Shown here one piece after another: positions 12,561 to 23,299 of a stretch of DNA of 64,000 bases (position 1 is its first letter; each line of letters begins with the position of its first letter). The notes beneath the pieces were generated by a model. The model saw only the letters and a program-made list of their open reading frames with translations. It was not told where the DNA came from and did not search any database. A program made the position numbers and the translations under genes. This DNA is from Novosphingobium kaempferiae (GTDB taxonomy: Bacteria; Pseudomonadota; Alphaproteobacteria; Sphingomonadales; Sphingomonadaceae): the NCBI RefSeq assembly GCF_021227995.1, contig NZ_CP089301.1, forward strand, positions 4,774,001-4,838,000. Reading direction: 5' to 3'.

Positions 12561-13254
12561 CGCAAGCCTCGAGAACAAGAGAGAAGGGAGCGCCGCCGCG
12601 CTGACGTAAGAGATCGACGTGCCACCGTGCACGGCCGACACCGGTGTGAGGCAGGCGCTCGGAAGGGGCGGCCCCTATGCTCCAGCGCGTCATGGCGGAC
12701 GATGGCTGGGACAGCGGATTGCGCTCGCGGGTTCGGTGCCGCCGGTAGAGCAGCATCGGCGTCCGGCCATCGGCGGCTGCGAGTTGCAGGCGCCTGGTTG
12801 CCGTCTGGTCGGCTGACCTGACTTCGGCGATGACGCAGGCAAGCGAGCCGTCACGCAAGGCGTCCTCTGCCAGAGCAAGGATTTCGGCATCCTTTTTTGC
12901 CTGTGCGTAAAGGATCTTGTGCGGCCCGAGGCCGGCCTGCTCGAGACCCGGCGCATAAAGGTCGAAGCGGCTCAACGCCCACAGGACCGTCATTCCATTC
13001 TCTGCGGCAAAGCGTGCAGCTATGCCGGCGGCAAAAAGAGTGGCTGCGGCATCGTCCGCCCAGCCGGCACTGGCAGCGGCGATCTCGTGAAGGGAGGCGC
13101 CGGCAATGCCGCCTCCGGCGAGCCGCGTGTCGATCTCCGGGATGCCGAAGGGCAGTGCCGGACCGCGATCCGATTGCGCTTGGGCGACTTGCGCGCGTAG
13201 CGCGGCAAGCTGTTCGGCAGGCAGCCGGGAAGGAAGGGCGGTTTGCAGGAGCAT
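12478..13254 (-). CDS. imuA: ImuA, RecA-like mutasome protein
   Basis: The 258-residue protein is first in the cassette. It has the RecA-like core (FGIPEIDTRLAGGGIAGASL, TVLWALSRFDLYAPGLEQAG, and a strand CVIAEVRS). No standard Walker A loop is visible where ATPases have one; the segment reads HEIAAASAGWADDAA. ImuA regulates mutasome assembly in the bacteria where it has been studied. The MLLQTALPSRLPAEQL start lies 20 bases downstream of a LexA box. Its last 27 codons overlap the imuB start, which keeps the products in fixed proportion. Confidence 0.88.
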   Translation of the reverse strand: MLLQTALPSRLPAEQLAALRAQVAQAQSDRGPALPFGIPEIDTRLAGGGIAGASLHEIAAASAGWADDAAATLFAAGIAARFAAENGMTVLWALSRFDLYAPGLEQAGLGPHKILYAQAKKDAEILALAEDALRDGSLACVIAEVRSADQTATRRLQLAAADGRTPMLLYRRHRTRERNPLSQPSSAMTRWSIGAAPSERLPHTGVGRARWHVDLLRQRGGAPFSLVLEACDDQGRLALPAAVADRTAAPAGATIRAA

Positions 13255-13274
13255 GGATCAATCGCGACTCATAT

Positions 13275-13289
13275 GTTCGCTTTATGTTC
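13275..13289 (-). promoter_or_regulatory. LexA operator (SOS box) of imuA-imuB-dnaE2
   Basis: GTTC-GCTTTAT-GTTC is an exact GTTC-N7-GTTC, 20 bases from the imuA start. The sequence around it is A+T-rich compared with its neighbours (TTTATGTTCTATTTTATCAG), as expected of a promoter. It is the same pattern as the box ahead of dinB. The remaining 290 bases up to the SRAP gene show no further feature. Confidence 0.85.
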
Positions 13290-13580
13290 TATTTTATCAG
13301 GGTTGGCGTCAAGGCGCAGACGCCCGCAAGGGCGCGTCATGGTCGCTAAGCAACGGGTTGAAAACGGGAAAGAATTCCAGCGAGGGCGATGTGCACACTA
13401 GTGACCTCTGAAAGAGATTTGCGCGCGTTTTCGTGGCGGTGGCTGCAACATCCGGCATGCAGGAAGGCTGGCCGGAGTGTCCCGGAAACGCCGACGAACA
13501 GGATTTACCTCGACGTCCTGGCGGTGTGAAAGCCGGCAGGGGATCGGGCTCTATGCATGTGGGGATGATGTTCGGCTCTC

Positions 13581-14210
13581 CTAGAGATCGAACGCTCCCT
13601 GAGCCTTTTCTCCCGGTGTCGGATAGACCCGCACGGCTGGCAGCGAACCGGCGGGAAGGTGGATAAGAACCTCACTGGAAGGGATTGTCGGATCCAGCCA
13701 GTCAGCCCAGCGTTCGCGCGGAAGCGGTATGATCTGGCGATGGTGATAGGGCGCGACGTCCTTGCCTGCGGCCATGGTCAGAAGCGTGAACGCTTCGCCC
13801 TCCAGATTGTCGCGCCAGATGCCGGCCATGCAGAACCAGGTGTGATCCCTCAGAGTGAAGAGCCACTTGTCGAGGCGCTTCTGGCCGTGAACTTCGGGAT
13901 CGGTGAACTCGTAGAAACCGTCGGTGAGAACGAGACACCGATGCGACCTGAACTGCCTGCCCTCAGAGCGGAAGTTGTAGACCGGCTTGCCTTGGGAACC
14001 GGCCCAACTCCAACGGCGATTGACCAGATCGGCGGAGTTGCGATCCCCCGGCACGCCTGAGCGGATGATCGGCGCGATATCGGTCATCCTGATGTCCTCG
14101 CGAGACGGCACGTTGGGTTTGCCTTCAGGCAGGTCGATCCTGAAGCGCATCTCCTCCAGTTCGGCAAGGATCGCCGCGATATCGGTTTCCAGCTTGAAGT
14201 CGTTGCACAT
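13581..14210 (-). CDS. SRAP-domain protein (YedK/HMCES), abasic-site shield
   Basis: The 209-residue protein starts MCNDFK, placing the catalytic cysteine at position 2 as the family requires. GGAGGT lies four bases upstream and fixes the start at 14210. Other family marks are NRRWSW, the glutamate in DGFYEF, and HHRQIIPLP with the conserved active-site histidine. SRAP proteins form a thiazolidine cross-link with abasic sites in single-stranded DNA and protect them from error-prone repair. It lies head-to-tail behind the LexA-controlled mutasome genes and often clusters with SOS genes. No LexA box of its own is visible. Confidence 0.93.
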   Translation of the reverse strand: MCNDFKLETDIAAILAELEEMRFRIDLPEGKPNVPSREDIRMTDIAPIIRSGVPGDRNSADLVNRRWSWAGSQGKPVYNFRSEGRQFRSHRCLVLTDGFYEFTDPEVHGQKRLDKWLFTLRDHTWFCMAGIWRDNLEGEAFTLLTMAAGKDVAPYHHRQIIPLPRERWADWLDPTIPSSEVLIHLPAGSLPAVRVYPTPGEKAQGAFDL

Positions 14211-14487
14211 GCTACCTCCGCTCGAACAGTGGGAAGCATGCCATCCGTGCGGCGCAATGTCAGGATCATTCCATGGCGGTCGCAGCCATTCCGGCACTGG
14301 CCCCGCGCAAATGATGGCAACGCCTGCTCGAAGGTTGCGCTTCGGGCGCAGGGGCGGGCGTGCCGCCATCCGAAGCACGCGCAAACCGCGAACCGAAACG
14401 TCGCATACCTGCTACCGCGGCGTTATCCACCAGTGATGCAGCTGCGAGGCATCGACGCGGGATGCGCGGCGCGTCTAGGCGGCGGCG

Positions 14488-14688
14488 ATGAGCATCATCG
14501 CCACAATCATGAATTCGACGACGGGACAGCCAATCCAGAAGCTGACGTTCCAGCGCATGCCCAAACCCTGGGTGACCCTGCATCTTGCGACCGGCGAACA
14601 GGTCACCGCGGATCGTGTGCATGTCGGAAAGCCTGCGCCCGGCAAGTTCGCTGCCCCGGTCGAAGTCTGGGTCACGCCGAAGTCCTAA
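14488..14688 (+). CDS. Small hypothetical protein
   Basis: The 66-residue reading frame (MSIIATIMNSTTGQPIQKLT, ending VEVWVTPKS) has a natural mix of residues and little low-complexity sequence, which suggests it is real. The ribosome binding site is weak (GGCGGCG). I do not recognise the family. It is isolated between the SRAP gene and a long non-coding stretch. Confidence 0.4.
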   Translation: MSIIATIMNSTTGQPIQKLTFQRMPKPWVTLHLATGEQVTADRVHVGKPAPGKFAAPVEVWVTPKS

Positions 14689-15442
14689 CCGCGCCTCGCG
14701 AGTAGAAGCGTGTGCTGCAAGCCTGATGGCCGAATAACGTGCAGCTGCCACCCATATGTGCCGAATGCTGGGCATCGTCGGCAATCCTTCGTCCATTGGT
14801 TCGTGGCAGCTTGGGTTCTTTGATTGACGTCCGGTGGTTTGCGCAACGTTCCGCAAATCGGTGGTGTGCATGATCCTTGCGCACACAACAGGTCCACCAC
14901 ACACATCGAAAATGTGCCGGTCACCGGGACCGCAACATGGGGCGAATGCCTTCAGTCGGCAGGCAGGCGCGGGAGAGATCGACGGCAAGTCTGGGCGATC
15001 TGAACCCTGTGCGCCTGCCACGCACGGGATATGTCTCCGGCCCGTTCCTGTAACGCGTCCCGATAATGTGCCGCTGTGCGAAGCGATGGCGTCCGTTCCA
15101 TAATCCACATGACGATCAGTTCCGATTGAGTGTTCAACGGCAGCGCACTGCTCCGGGTTCCACGAGGATATCGAACCATGATGCTGAAGCCTTGCGGCAA
15201 CCCCAAACGGGTCCGGCGACACTCGGCTCACTAAAACGTCGCCCGGGATTTGGCGTGCATCCGATCTGAGCTTCGCAATAGAAGGCGGCATCGAACACGC
15301 CGGTTTCGGTCGGGGATAGACTGCGGTCGGGAATAGGCTGCTGGAACTTCGCGCGGTTGTGAGGCAAGGGCGCTCGCAACCCTTCATACTGTCCAGGCGC
15401 GCAGAGGGCCGTGGACCTTTCGAATGAGATGACAGCAAGACC
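14689..15442 (+). other. Long gap upstream of the rpoD-like gene, no gene seen
   Basis: About 750 bases hold no frame that looks like protein on either strand. The right part must contain the promoter and leader of the sigma factor gene; I could not identify specific -35/-10 elements with confidence. No repeats, tRNA or insertion-sequence ends were seen. Confidence 0.5.
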
Positions 15443-17497
<2,055 letters not shown>

Positions 17498-17619
17498 TAG
17501 GCCCTCGACTGATCGGCGCGGGCGGTGTCGCTCGCATCGGGCGCGATTATCAGTCGGGAAGGAACATTCGCGGGCGCATGGTATCATACGCCCGCGGTCA
17601 AGAGCTGGTCGGGCGTCGA

Positions 17620-17871
17620 TCAGAGGGAGGTAACGGCGGGCTTTGCTAGAACGCTCGGTTCAGTGGACTTCGCGCGCTGGGTTTGCCGTCGGTCGCTGTA
17701 TTTTTTCCAGGCATATCCACCCGCAACGGTAGCTACCAGTCCGAGTGGGCCCATCCGGCGTAGGATGGTGGGCGCGGCTATACCGAGGAGCGTTCCCCCG
17801 GTCCCGCTGATGCCGCGGACGTGCTTTGCCGCCTTGTTGCCAGCAATGGCTCCGATGATCTTGCCGAACAT
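17620..17871 (-). CDS. Small glycine-rich membrane-associated protein
   Basis: The 83-residue product starts MFGKIIGAIAGNKAAKHVRG and has a hydrophobic glycine/alanine-rich middle (ILRRMGPLGLVATVAGGYAW) followed by a charged tail (KKYSDRRQTQRAKS). AGGAG sits about eight bases before the ATG. Proteins of this shape are frequent in sphingomonads without assigned function; I infer membrane association from the central segment. It converges with rpoD. Confidence 0.65.
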   Translation of the reverse strand: MFGKIIGAIAGNKAAKHVRGISGTGGTLLGIAAPTILRRMGPLGLVATVAGGYAWKKYSDRRQTQRAKSTEPSVLAKPAVTSL

Positions 17872-18012
17872 GTTCTGTCTCCTTTGACCTCTATCAAGGG
17901 TGCATAAGGGCGAAGGTTCCACGATCACGTTCACTTCCGGGAGGGGGTAACCTGCCAGTCTTCGAAGACGAGCGCCTATTCCCGGTCAGGAGAGGGTGCG
18001 TGAGAGGCACTA

Positions 18013-18027
18013 TCCACAGGCTGTGGA
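18013..18027. promoter_or_regulatory. Palindrome made of two DnaA-box-like halves
   Basis: TCCACAGGCTGTGGA is a perfect inverted repeat with a three-base centre. With its flanks it reads CTATCCACA on one side and TTGTCCACA on the other strand, each one base away from the consensus DnaA box TTATCCACA. It lies about 140 bases upstream of the HU gene. It could be a DnaA-responsive site, or a chance palindrome. Confidence 0.35.
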
Positions 18028-18165
18028 CAAAGTGCTCTCTGGATAGGCTGAGCACCAGGGAACGCCTTGATCGTTCATCGGGTTGCGCCATGGTGAAACC
18101 ACGTCGCAGGGTTGAAAATAGCGATCCGGCGGCGCCAACGCAGATTTCGACAGGACGAACTTCTC

Positions 18166-18441
18166 ATGAACAACAGCGATCTCGCAGACGTTATCGCCGC
18201 CGATCACGGTATCGCCAAGACCGATGCCCGCAAGATCGTCGATGCCGTCTTCGACGCCATCGGCAACGCGGCGGCCAAGGGCGAGGAAATCTCGCTCAAC
18301 GGCTTCGGCAAGTTCAAGGTCAAGGACAGCCCGGAGCGTGAAGGCCGCAACCCTGCGACGGGGGAAGCCATGACCATCAAGGCGTCGAAGAAGCTCGGTT
18401 TCACGGCCGCCAAGGGCGTGAAGGACAAGCTCAACGCTTGA
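18166..18441 (+). CDS. HU-family nucleoid protein
   Basis: The 91-residue protein is a typical HU subunit: the dimerising helices (MNNSDLADVIAADHGIAKTD), the NGFGKFKVKD strand, and the DNA arm with GRNPATGEAMTIKASKK. The start at 18166 is the usual HU N-terminus; a longer frame from 18112 is not conserved. HU compacts and bends DNA and stabilises repair intermediates. It lies downstream of rpoD on the same strand but with a separate leader. With the IHF-like gene at 2243 it makes two nucleoid proteins in the same repair-rich block. Confidence 0.93.
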   Translation: MNNSDLADVIAADHGIAKTDARKIVDAVFDAIGNAAAKGEEISLNGFGKFKVKDSPEREGRNPATGEAMTIKASKKLGFTAAKGVKDKLNA

Positions 18442-18450
18442 CTTGAAAGG

Positions 18451-18487
18451 GCATGCGGCGCTGCGGCGGACAGCCGGCGCCGCATGC
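18451..18487 (+). terminator. Strong stem-loop after the HU gene
   Basis: GCATGCGGCGC at 18451-18461 pairs perfectly with GCGCCGCATGC at 18477-18487 across a 15-base loop. It begins ten bases after the HU stop codon. No T-tract follows, so it may act as a transcript-stabilising hairpin or a Rho-assisted terminator. Confidence 0.5.
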
Positions 18488-18530
18488 CGCGCATGATTTC
18501 CGGCAGAGGCCTGTGGGAGGGTGAGCGGAC

Positions 18531-19001
18531 ATGATCGTACGCATCGAATTGGCGGGCACCGCCGACCTCGATGAATGGGCGGGTCTGCGCGCCAGGCTCT
18601 GGCCGGACGGCTCGAGGTCAGAGCACCGCAAGGACCTAGTCGATCTGATGGGCGAGCCGCAGGCGGTCGTCGGCTTCCTGGCCCGCGATCTTCGAGGCAC
18701 CCTGGCGGGCTTTGCCGAAGCTGCCCTGCGGATCGACTACGTGAACGGGTGCGAGACATCCCCCGTCGCGTTCCTTGAAGGGCTTTATGTCGTGGAGGAG
18801 CGTCGCCGGCAGGGCATAGGACGGGGGCTCGTCGAGGCGGTGGAGGCATGGGCACGGCTCAAGGGTTGCACGGAACTGGCCTCCGATGCCCTGCTAGAGA
18901 ACACGGTCTCCCATGCCATGCACATTGCGTTGGATTTCGAGGAAACCGAGCGTGTGGTGTTCTTTCGCAAGGTTCTCGATCCAGCGCCACGCCTGAGCTG
19001 A
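18531..19001 (+). CDS. GNAT acetyltransferase, AAC(6')-like
   Basis: The 156-residue protein is a GNAT fold enzyme with the acetyl-CoA loop RRRQGIGRGL near residue 87. The pattern FLEGLYVVEE, then GCTELASDAL, ENTVSHAMHIALDFEETERV and FFRKVL follows the AAC(6')-I aminoglycoside acetyltransferases closely. Those enzymes acetylate the 6'-amino group of kanamycin-type drugs. GGAGGGTG precedes the ATG by eight bases. Whether it confers resistance or acts on another small amine is unknown; chromosomal members are often weak or silent. Confidence 0.8.
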   Translation: MIVRIELAGTADLDEWAGLRARLWPDGSRSEHRKDLVDLMGEPQAVVGFLARDLRGTLAGFAEAALRIDYVNGCETSPVAFLEGLYVVEERRRQGIGRGLVEAVEAWARLKGCTELASDALLENTVSHAMHIALDFEETERVVFFRKVLDPAPRLS

Positions 19002-19971
19002 AGTCGTGACCGCGGAATTCCTCGTCGGCAGTCGAACTTCTGCAAAATATTCATAGGAATATCAACGGGTCGTGCGTAGCAGATGCGCCGGGAAATTCAC
19101 TGCGCGCGCGGGTCTGGCCCTTCGTCCGGTGAAACTCACGGATCGATGTGGGAGGATTTCTGGATCCCAACGTTGAGGCAGCAGCGTATATTGAGGGAAC
19201 GGCGAGGAATGAGCGCGCCAATTGCCGTAACGCCGCGATTGGCCCATACCTGATCGTCCGCCGGAACGCTGGCGCATGATCAAAACAAGGCCTTGTCCGC
19301 TGCCGTTCCGTTATTCTGCAAGCCACTATTGATCATCGAGGCCAGGATCCCTTCCGCCCGAGCGCGGGTGGCGGATCTTCGACCGCGAAATTGCGCCGCA
19401 CCCAATTGCGGGGCAGGATTCGAAATCCTGACGGATGATCGGCGTAACATCCTGTGCGATGCCGGGCCTGTGACCAGACGGTCATAGCCTCTCCAGCGAG
19501 GCGCGCGGTGCAGAAATCGGCCAGCCAGTGTTTCGCTCATTGATGGCAAGACTGGCGAAAAAAGGCCGGCGCAAGGGCCGGCTTAAAGGTCTTGGGAGAG
19601 GATGCCTGAAAGGCAGGGACAATATGGGCGACGATCGTTTCGAGGGCCAGTGCAACTGCAGCATGGGTCGTCTCGGGTTCTGCAACAGCCCACCGCAGAT
19701 GCAACGATATCGACCACTGCGTGGTGTCCATCACGAAATGGCGCGCCGAAACCGCATCGTGGTCGATGCACGAGGATCGCGTACATATCCTTAGAAGCCA
19801 CGGGCCGTAGCACCAATTCTGACCTGTAATGGGGCAATTCGTATTTCTATCGATAGTCCGGCAGCCGATGAGTCCACTTGAAATGCGCTGTAATCGCGGC
19901 GATGCATCACGCATTGCCATACGAGCAATAAGCGTCCTTAATCGCCAGTAACATCGAGAGGGGCAATATCG
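19002..19971. other. Gap of about 970 bases without recognisable genes
   Basis: Only short broken frames occur on both strands and none resembles a known family. A stem GCCGGC/GCCGGC at 19565-19582, preceded by a run of A and followed by TTAAA, might be a weak terminator in either direction. Base composition is less G+C-rich than in the neighbouring genes, which fits decayed or acquired DNA. The right end holds the leader of the MucR-like gene. Confidence 0.4.
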
Positions 19972-20970
19972 ATGCCTGATACCAAACCGACGTCCGATAT
20001 AGCCGCTCTGACCGTGCAGCTTCTGAGTGCATATCTGGTCAACAACACCGTCGGCGCTGACGATCTCGCCGGCCTCATTCGCTCGACACGCGCTGCTCTT
20101 ACCGAAGATACAGCGTCAACGGCGGCAGAGCCTGAAGCACCAACCTATGAGCCTGCAGTGTCGGTCCGTAAAAGCCTTGCATCCGATGATCAGATCATCA
20201 GCCTGATCGATGGCAAGCCTTACAAGGCTCTCAAGCGCCATCTGACAAGTCATGGGCTCACCCCCGAGCAGTACCGGGAACGATACAGCTTGCCTGCGAC
20301 CTACCCGATGGTTGCTCCTGGTTTCGCTGCCCAGCGTCGCGAGATCGCCAAGAAGATCGGCTTGAGCAATCGCAAGGCCACTGTCGCGGCGACCACGGCA
20401 AGCACATCGACATCAGAAGCTCTTCCTGCATCTGCGGTCGATGCACAAGCGCCGGGAGCAGAAGCGGCGAACGGACCGGCGCCGGCTACTGCGCCTGTGA
20501 AGGGCAAGCAGACCATAACTCGCAAGCCACGCAAGATCCTACCACAGGAAGCGATGGCGGATTCCGGCGCCTCTGTTGCAGCAGCCTCGAACGCGCCCGC
20601 AGAGGATCCTGAAGCCGTTGCGCCGAAGAAAAGGGCTTCAGTAAAGTCCAAGGGCGGAACGCCGCCAGCAAAGGCTTCTGCAGCCAAGGAGTCTGCCGTA
20701 GGCAAACCCAAAACGGCGCGGAAGGCTAGAGAGGTCAAACCGTCCAATGCTCCGGCCGAAAGCCCGAAGTCAGCGCGCAAGGGACGTGGCAAGCTCGGAC
20801 TGTTCAACCGGCAGGACACGGAGCCTAAGGGCGACATGGAAGACACTTCGCCTCCAGCCACCTCTGACAAAGCAGCCGGCAAGACCGAGGGTAAGCCGCC
20901 GCGTTCAAAACGCATGGCCCGCACACCGAAAACTGCAAAACTGACGACGGGCGGTGGTAACGATAGGTGA
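19972..20970 (+). CDS. MucR/Ros-like DNA-binding protein with histone-H1-like tail
   Basis: The 332-residue protein has a MucR/Ros core at residues 1-140 (DIAALTVQLLSAYLVNN; DGKPYKALKRHLTSHGLTP; YPMVAPGFAAQR; AKKIGLS). Ordinary MucR binds zinc through Cys in VCLEDGK; here the same place reads ISLIDGK, so the cysteine is lost. Residues 140-332 are an alanine-, lysine- and proline-rich disordered tail with repeated KARK, KSARK and KPRK elements, like histone H1 or AlgP. MucR relatives silence A+T-rich genes in an H-NS-like manner; the added basic tail suggests tighter, less specific DNA coating. Its usual length would be near 140-190 residues, so the tail is exceptional. Confidence 0.82.
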   Translation: MPDTKPTSDIAALTVQLLSAYLVNNTVGADDLAGLIRSTRAALTEDTASTAAEPEAPTYEPAVSVRKSLASDDQIISLIDGKPYKALKRHLTSHGLTPEQYRERYSLPATYPMVAPGFAAQRREIAKKIGLSNRKATVAATTASTSTSEALPASAVDAQAPGAEAANGPAPATAPVKGKQTITRKPRKILPQEAMADSGASVAAASNAPAEDPEAVAPKKRASVKSKGGTPPAKASAAKESAVGKPKTARKAREVKPSNAPAESPKSARKGRGKLGLFNRQDTEPKGDMEDTSPPATSDKAAGKTEGKPPRSKRMARTPKTAKLTTGGGNDR

Positions 20971-21480
20971 TTGTAGAGCGGGGGCCGGCGTCGAACGGTC
21001 CCCTACCACTGTCGGGATCGGAAAGGATCCAGACCAAACCGTCAGCAACGAAGATAAAAGTCCGAAACCAATTCTAGTAGGAGCCAATGACTGCGGAGTT
21101 GCCGTTGGCGATATAATCGCTTGCGACGGTTTAAGTTGGTTCAAGGTTGGACTTACCAACTGTCCGCTTCAGATAGACAGGCTCATGAACAGGGCCCTAA
21201 AGGCTGGTAGAGAGGCCTGCTGCCGTAGGCCGCAATGCGCCCTTTTCTGCCATGCTATCGAAACCAAAACGTGCCAAAAGCTGCCATCGGCAAGAAGGGA
21301 TATCGTCCCGAGCGATGCCTGTACCATCTCGCCAAATCAGAGGGCCGCGCAATTGGACATATGGTTCTATCTATCGCCTTGTTCTGCTTGAAGGATTTAG
21401 TTCTCGAATGAGACCGATGAGAAGCCGCAAAACGGTCGGAACCTGTCACTGCCCGGAATAATCTGCGTGAAAGCCTTCGC
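20971..21480. other. Gap of about 510 bases, nothing recognised
   Basis: This stretch between the MucR-like gene and the truncated SRPBCC gene is less G+C-rich than its surroundings. The short frames in it have unnatural composition and no family similarity that I can see. It may be the junction left by the event that cut the SRPBCC gene. Confidence 0.4.
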
Positions 21481-21792
21481 CTATGGCGGCCCGCTCGCTT
21501 GGTACGAGTTGCAACGCACTGCATCTTCAAGGACGTTGTTGCTGACCCGGCCGGTCGATCTAGACCGCATGACCCGATGGTCAAGCACGCCGAAGTCGGT
21601 CGCAGTGCTGAACCGGATCGTGGCCTCTCCCAGCGGCGTCTCCGCCAGCCATCGCTCGCCGTCCCGATGGAGCGACGACGACATGCCCGCTGCCCATTTC
21701 GGAAAGTTCTCGGGTCGGCCGGCGAAGGCGTAGGCCTCTGTCATGAGGCATTCGATCGTGATGCCGATCAGGCGGGCTTCGAGACTGGCCAT
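21481..21792 (-). pseudogene. SRPBCC-fold protein truncated at the C-terminus
   Basis: The first 75 residues (TEAYAFAGRPENFPKWAAGM, ERWLAETPLGEATIRF, DFGVLDHRV) match polyketide-cyclase/SRPBCC proteins of about 150 residues. After about base 21565 the sequence changes to unrelated residues and stops at 21481, so the second half of the fold is missing. The ribosome binding site (AAGGAG, seven bases before the ATG) is still good, so a short product may be made. It diverges from the glutathione transferase. Confidence 0.6.
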
Positions 21793-21946
21793 CGCACAAC
21801 TCCTTCGCCGGTCGATAACCCTTGAGCGGGCGAGGAGTTCTCACCCTGCTTTCCGACAGGACGCGCGAAGACCGGGGCGGCGTGCGAAACGAGACGCCGC
21901 GCGGCGCATTGCTTCCCGCGGTGTTTCACACGGGAGCTTCCTCGCC

Positions 21947-22645
21947 ATGGCCGACTTCGACCTCTACTACTGGCCCGTTCCGTTTCGCGGACAGTTCATC
22001 CGGGCGATCCTCGCCTACGCCGGGAAGAGCTGGAGGGAGCACGACAGCGACGACATCGGCGACCTCATGGCCCGCGCGCCCGCCGACCAGCCGGTGCCCT
22101 TCATGGGGCCGCCGGTGCTCATCGACAACGCGAGCGCGTTCGCCATCGCCGAGATGCCCGCCATCGCGCTCTATCTCGGCGAGAAGCTGGACCTGTTGCC
22201 GACGTCTCCCGAAGACCGGGCACGCTCAATCAAGGTCGTCAACGATGCGAACGACGTGCTGGACGAACTGACGCTCGACGGCGGGCGCGAGATGTGGACT
22301 GCCGACAAATGGCGTGAATTCGTGCCGCGCCTGAGCCGATGGATGGAAATCTGGGAGGCCACCGCGTCCGCTAACGGGCTCGGCGAGGAAAGCGGCACGC
22401 TGCTCGGAGCCGACGAGCCGGGTGTCGCGGATATCGTCACTGCCGTGCTCTGGTCGACGATGGTCGATCGTTTCGACGTCATCGCCGCGCTTCTGGCCGG
22501 CACCGCGCCTCGGGTGGCTGCCCTGACGCGGCGGATGCAGGCGACGCCGCAACTCGCCCGGTTGGCCGACGACAGCCGCGCGAAATACGGTGATGCCTAT
22601 TGCGGTGGCGAGATCGGGAAATCCCTTCGCGCCGTCGCGACGTGA
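21947..22645 (+). CDS. Glutathione S-transferase
   Basis: The 232-residue protein has the N-terminal thioredoxin-like domain (FDLYYWPVPFRGQFIRAIL, then PVLIDNASAFAIAEMPAIAL) and the all-helical C-terminal domain of glutathione S-transferases. It conjugates or reduces electrophiles with glutathione in the cytoplasm. The ATG at 21947 follows GGGAG; a longer frame from 21743 overlaps the divergent SRPBCC gene and is not family-like. It precedes the aldehyde oxidoreductase genes by 130 bases on the same strand, so detoxification of aldehydes or related electrophiles could be a shared theme. Confidence 0.88.
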   Translation: MADFDLYYWPVPFRGQFIRAILAYAGKSWREHDSDDIGDLMARAPADQPVPFMGPPVLIDNASAFAIAEMPAIALYLGEKLDLLPTSPEDRARSIKVVNDANDVLDELTLDGGREMWTADKWREFVPRLSRWMEIWEATASANGLGEESGTLLGADEPGVADIVTAVLWSTMVDRFDVIAALLAGTAPRVAALTRRMQATPQLARLADDSRAKYGDAYCGGEIGKSLRAVAT

Positions 22646-22777
22646 TGATCGGCTCGCCATCGTACCGCCGCATACACCGGTCCTATGAGCGCCAGCCGGG
22701 CACCAATCGCGACCGGGAAGGTTGTGCAGATGCGAGGCAGGGCCACGTCGGGCATGCCTGATGCGAGAGGTTCACGC

Positions 22778-23299
22778 ATGACCATGACCGTCAACGGCGA
22801 GGCCGCCGAAATCCCGCGCGACCCGCGCGTCTCGCTGCTCGATTTCCTGCGCGAGCATCTGCACCTGTCCGGCACCAAGAAAGGCTGCGATCAGGGTGCC
22901 TGCGGCGCCTGCACCGTGCTTGTCGATGGGGAGCGTGTGCTGTCCTGCCTGTCGCTGGCCGTCCAGTTCGAAGGGCGCTCGGTGACGACCATCGAAGGGC
23001 TGGGGCAACCAGGTAGTCTGCACCCGTTGCAACAGGCGTTCGTCGAGCATGACGGCTTCCAGTGCGGCTACTGCACGCCGGGTCAGATCTGCTCGGCGGT
23101 CGGCATGGCGGCGGAAATCGCGCGCGGAGTGCCGAGCCATGTGACTGTCGATCTCGGCGACGACGGCATCGACCTCAGCCATGACGAACTGCGCGAGAGG
23201 ATGAGCGGCAACCTGTGCCGCTGCGGGGCCTACAACGGCATCGTCGCGGCCATCGCCGAAACCTTCGCTGAAGAACCGCTCGCGGAGGCAGCCGAATGA
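22778..23299 (+). CDS. paoA: Aldehyde oxidoreductase 2Fe-2S subunit (PaoA type)
   Basis: The 173-residue protein carries two [2Fe-2S] clusters of the xanthine-oxidase family: a ferredoxin-like one with CDQGACGAC and a later Cys (LSCLS), and a helical one with CGYCTPGQI and CRCGAY. It passes electrons from the molybdenum subunit to the FAD subunit. I chose ATG 22778 after GAGAGG; longer frames to 22685 add a segment that does not look like the twin-arginine signal of E. coli PaoA. Its stop overlaps the start of the next gene by four bases. Confidence 0.9.
   Translation: MTMTVNGEAAEIPRDPRVSLLDFLREHLHLSGTKKGCDQGACGACTVLVDGERVLSCLSLAVQFEGRSVTTIEGLGQPGSLHPLQQAFVEHDGFQCGYCTPGQICSAVGMAAEIARGVPSHVTVDLGDDGIDLSHDELRERMSGNLCRCGAYNGIVAAIAETFAEEPLAEAAE

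Noticed and set aside
10752..12821. A 689-codon open frame on the plus strand
   Set aside because: It is the antisense shadow of imuB and imuA.
14224..14245. A GAAC half-site near the SRAP start as a possible LexA box
   Set aside because: The second half does not occur at the required seven-base spacing.
19537..19920. A 127-codon minus-strand frame in the gap before the MucR-like gene
   Set aside because: No domain, no ribosome binding site, and overlapping frames of similar quality on both strands.
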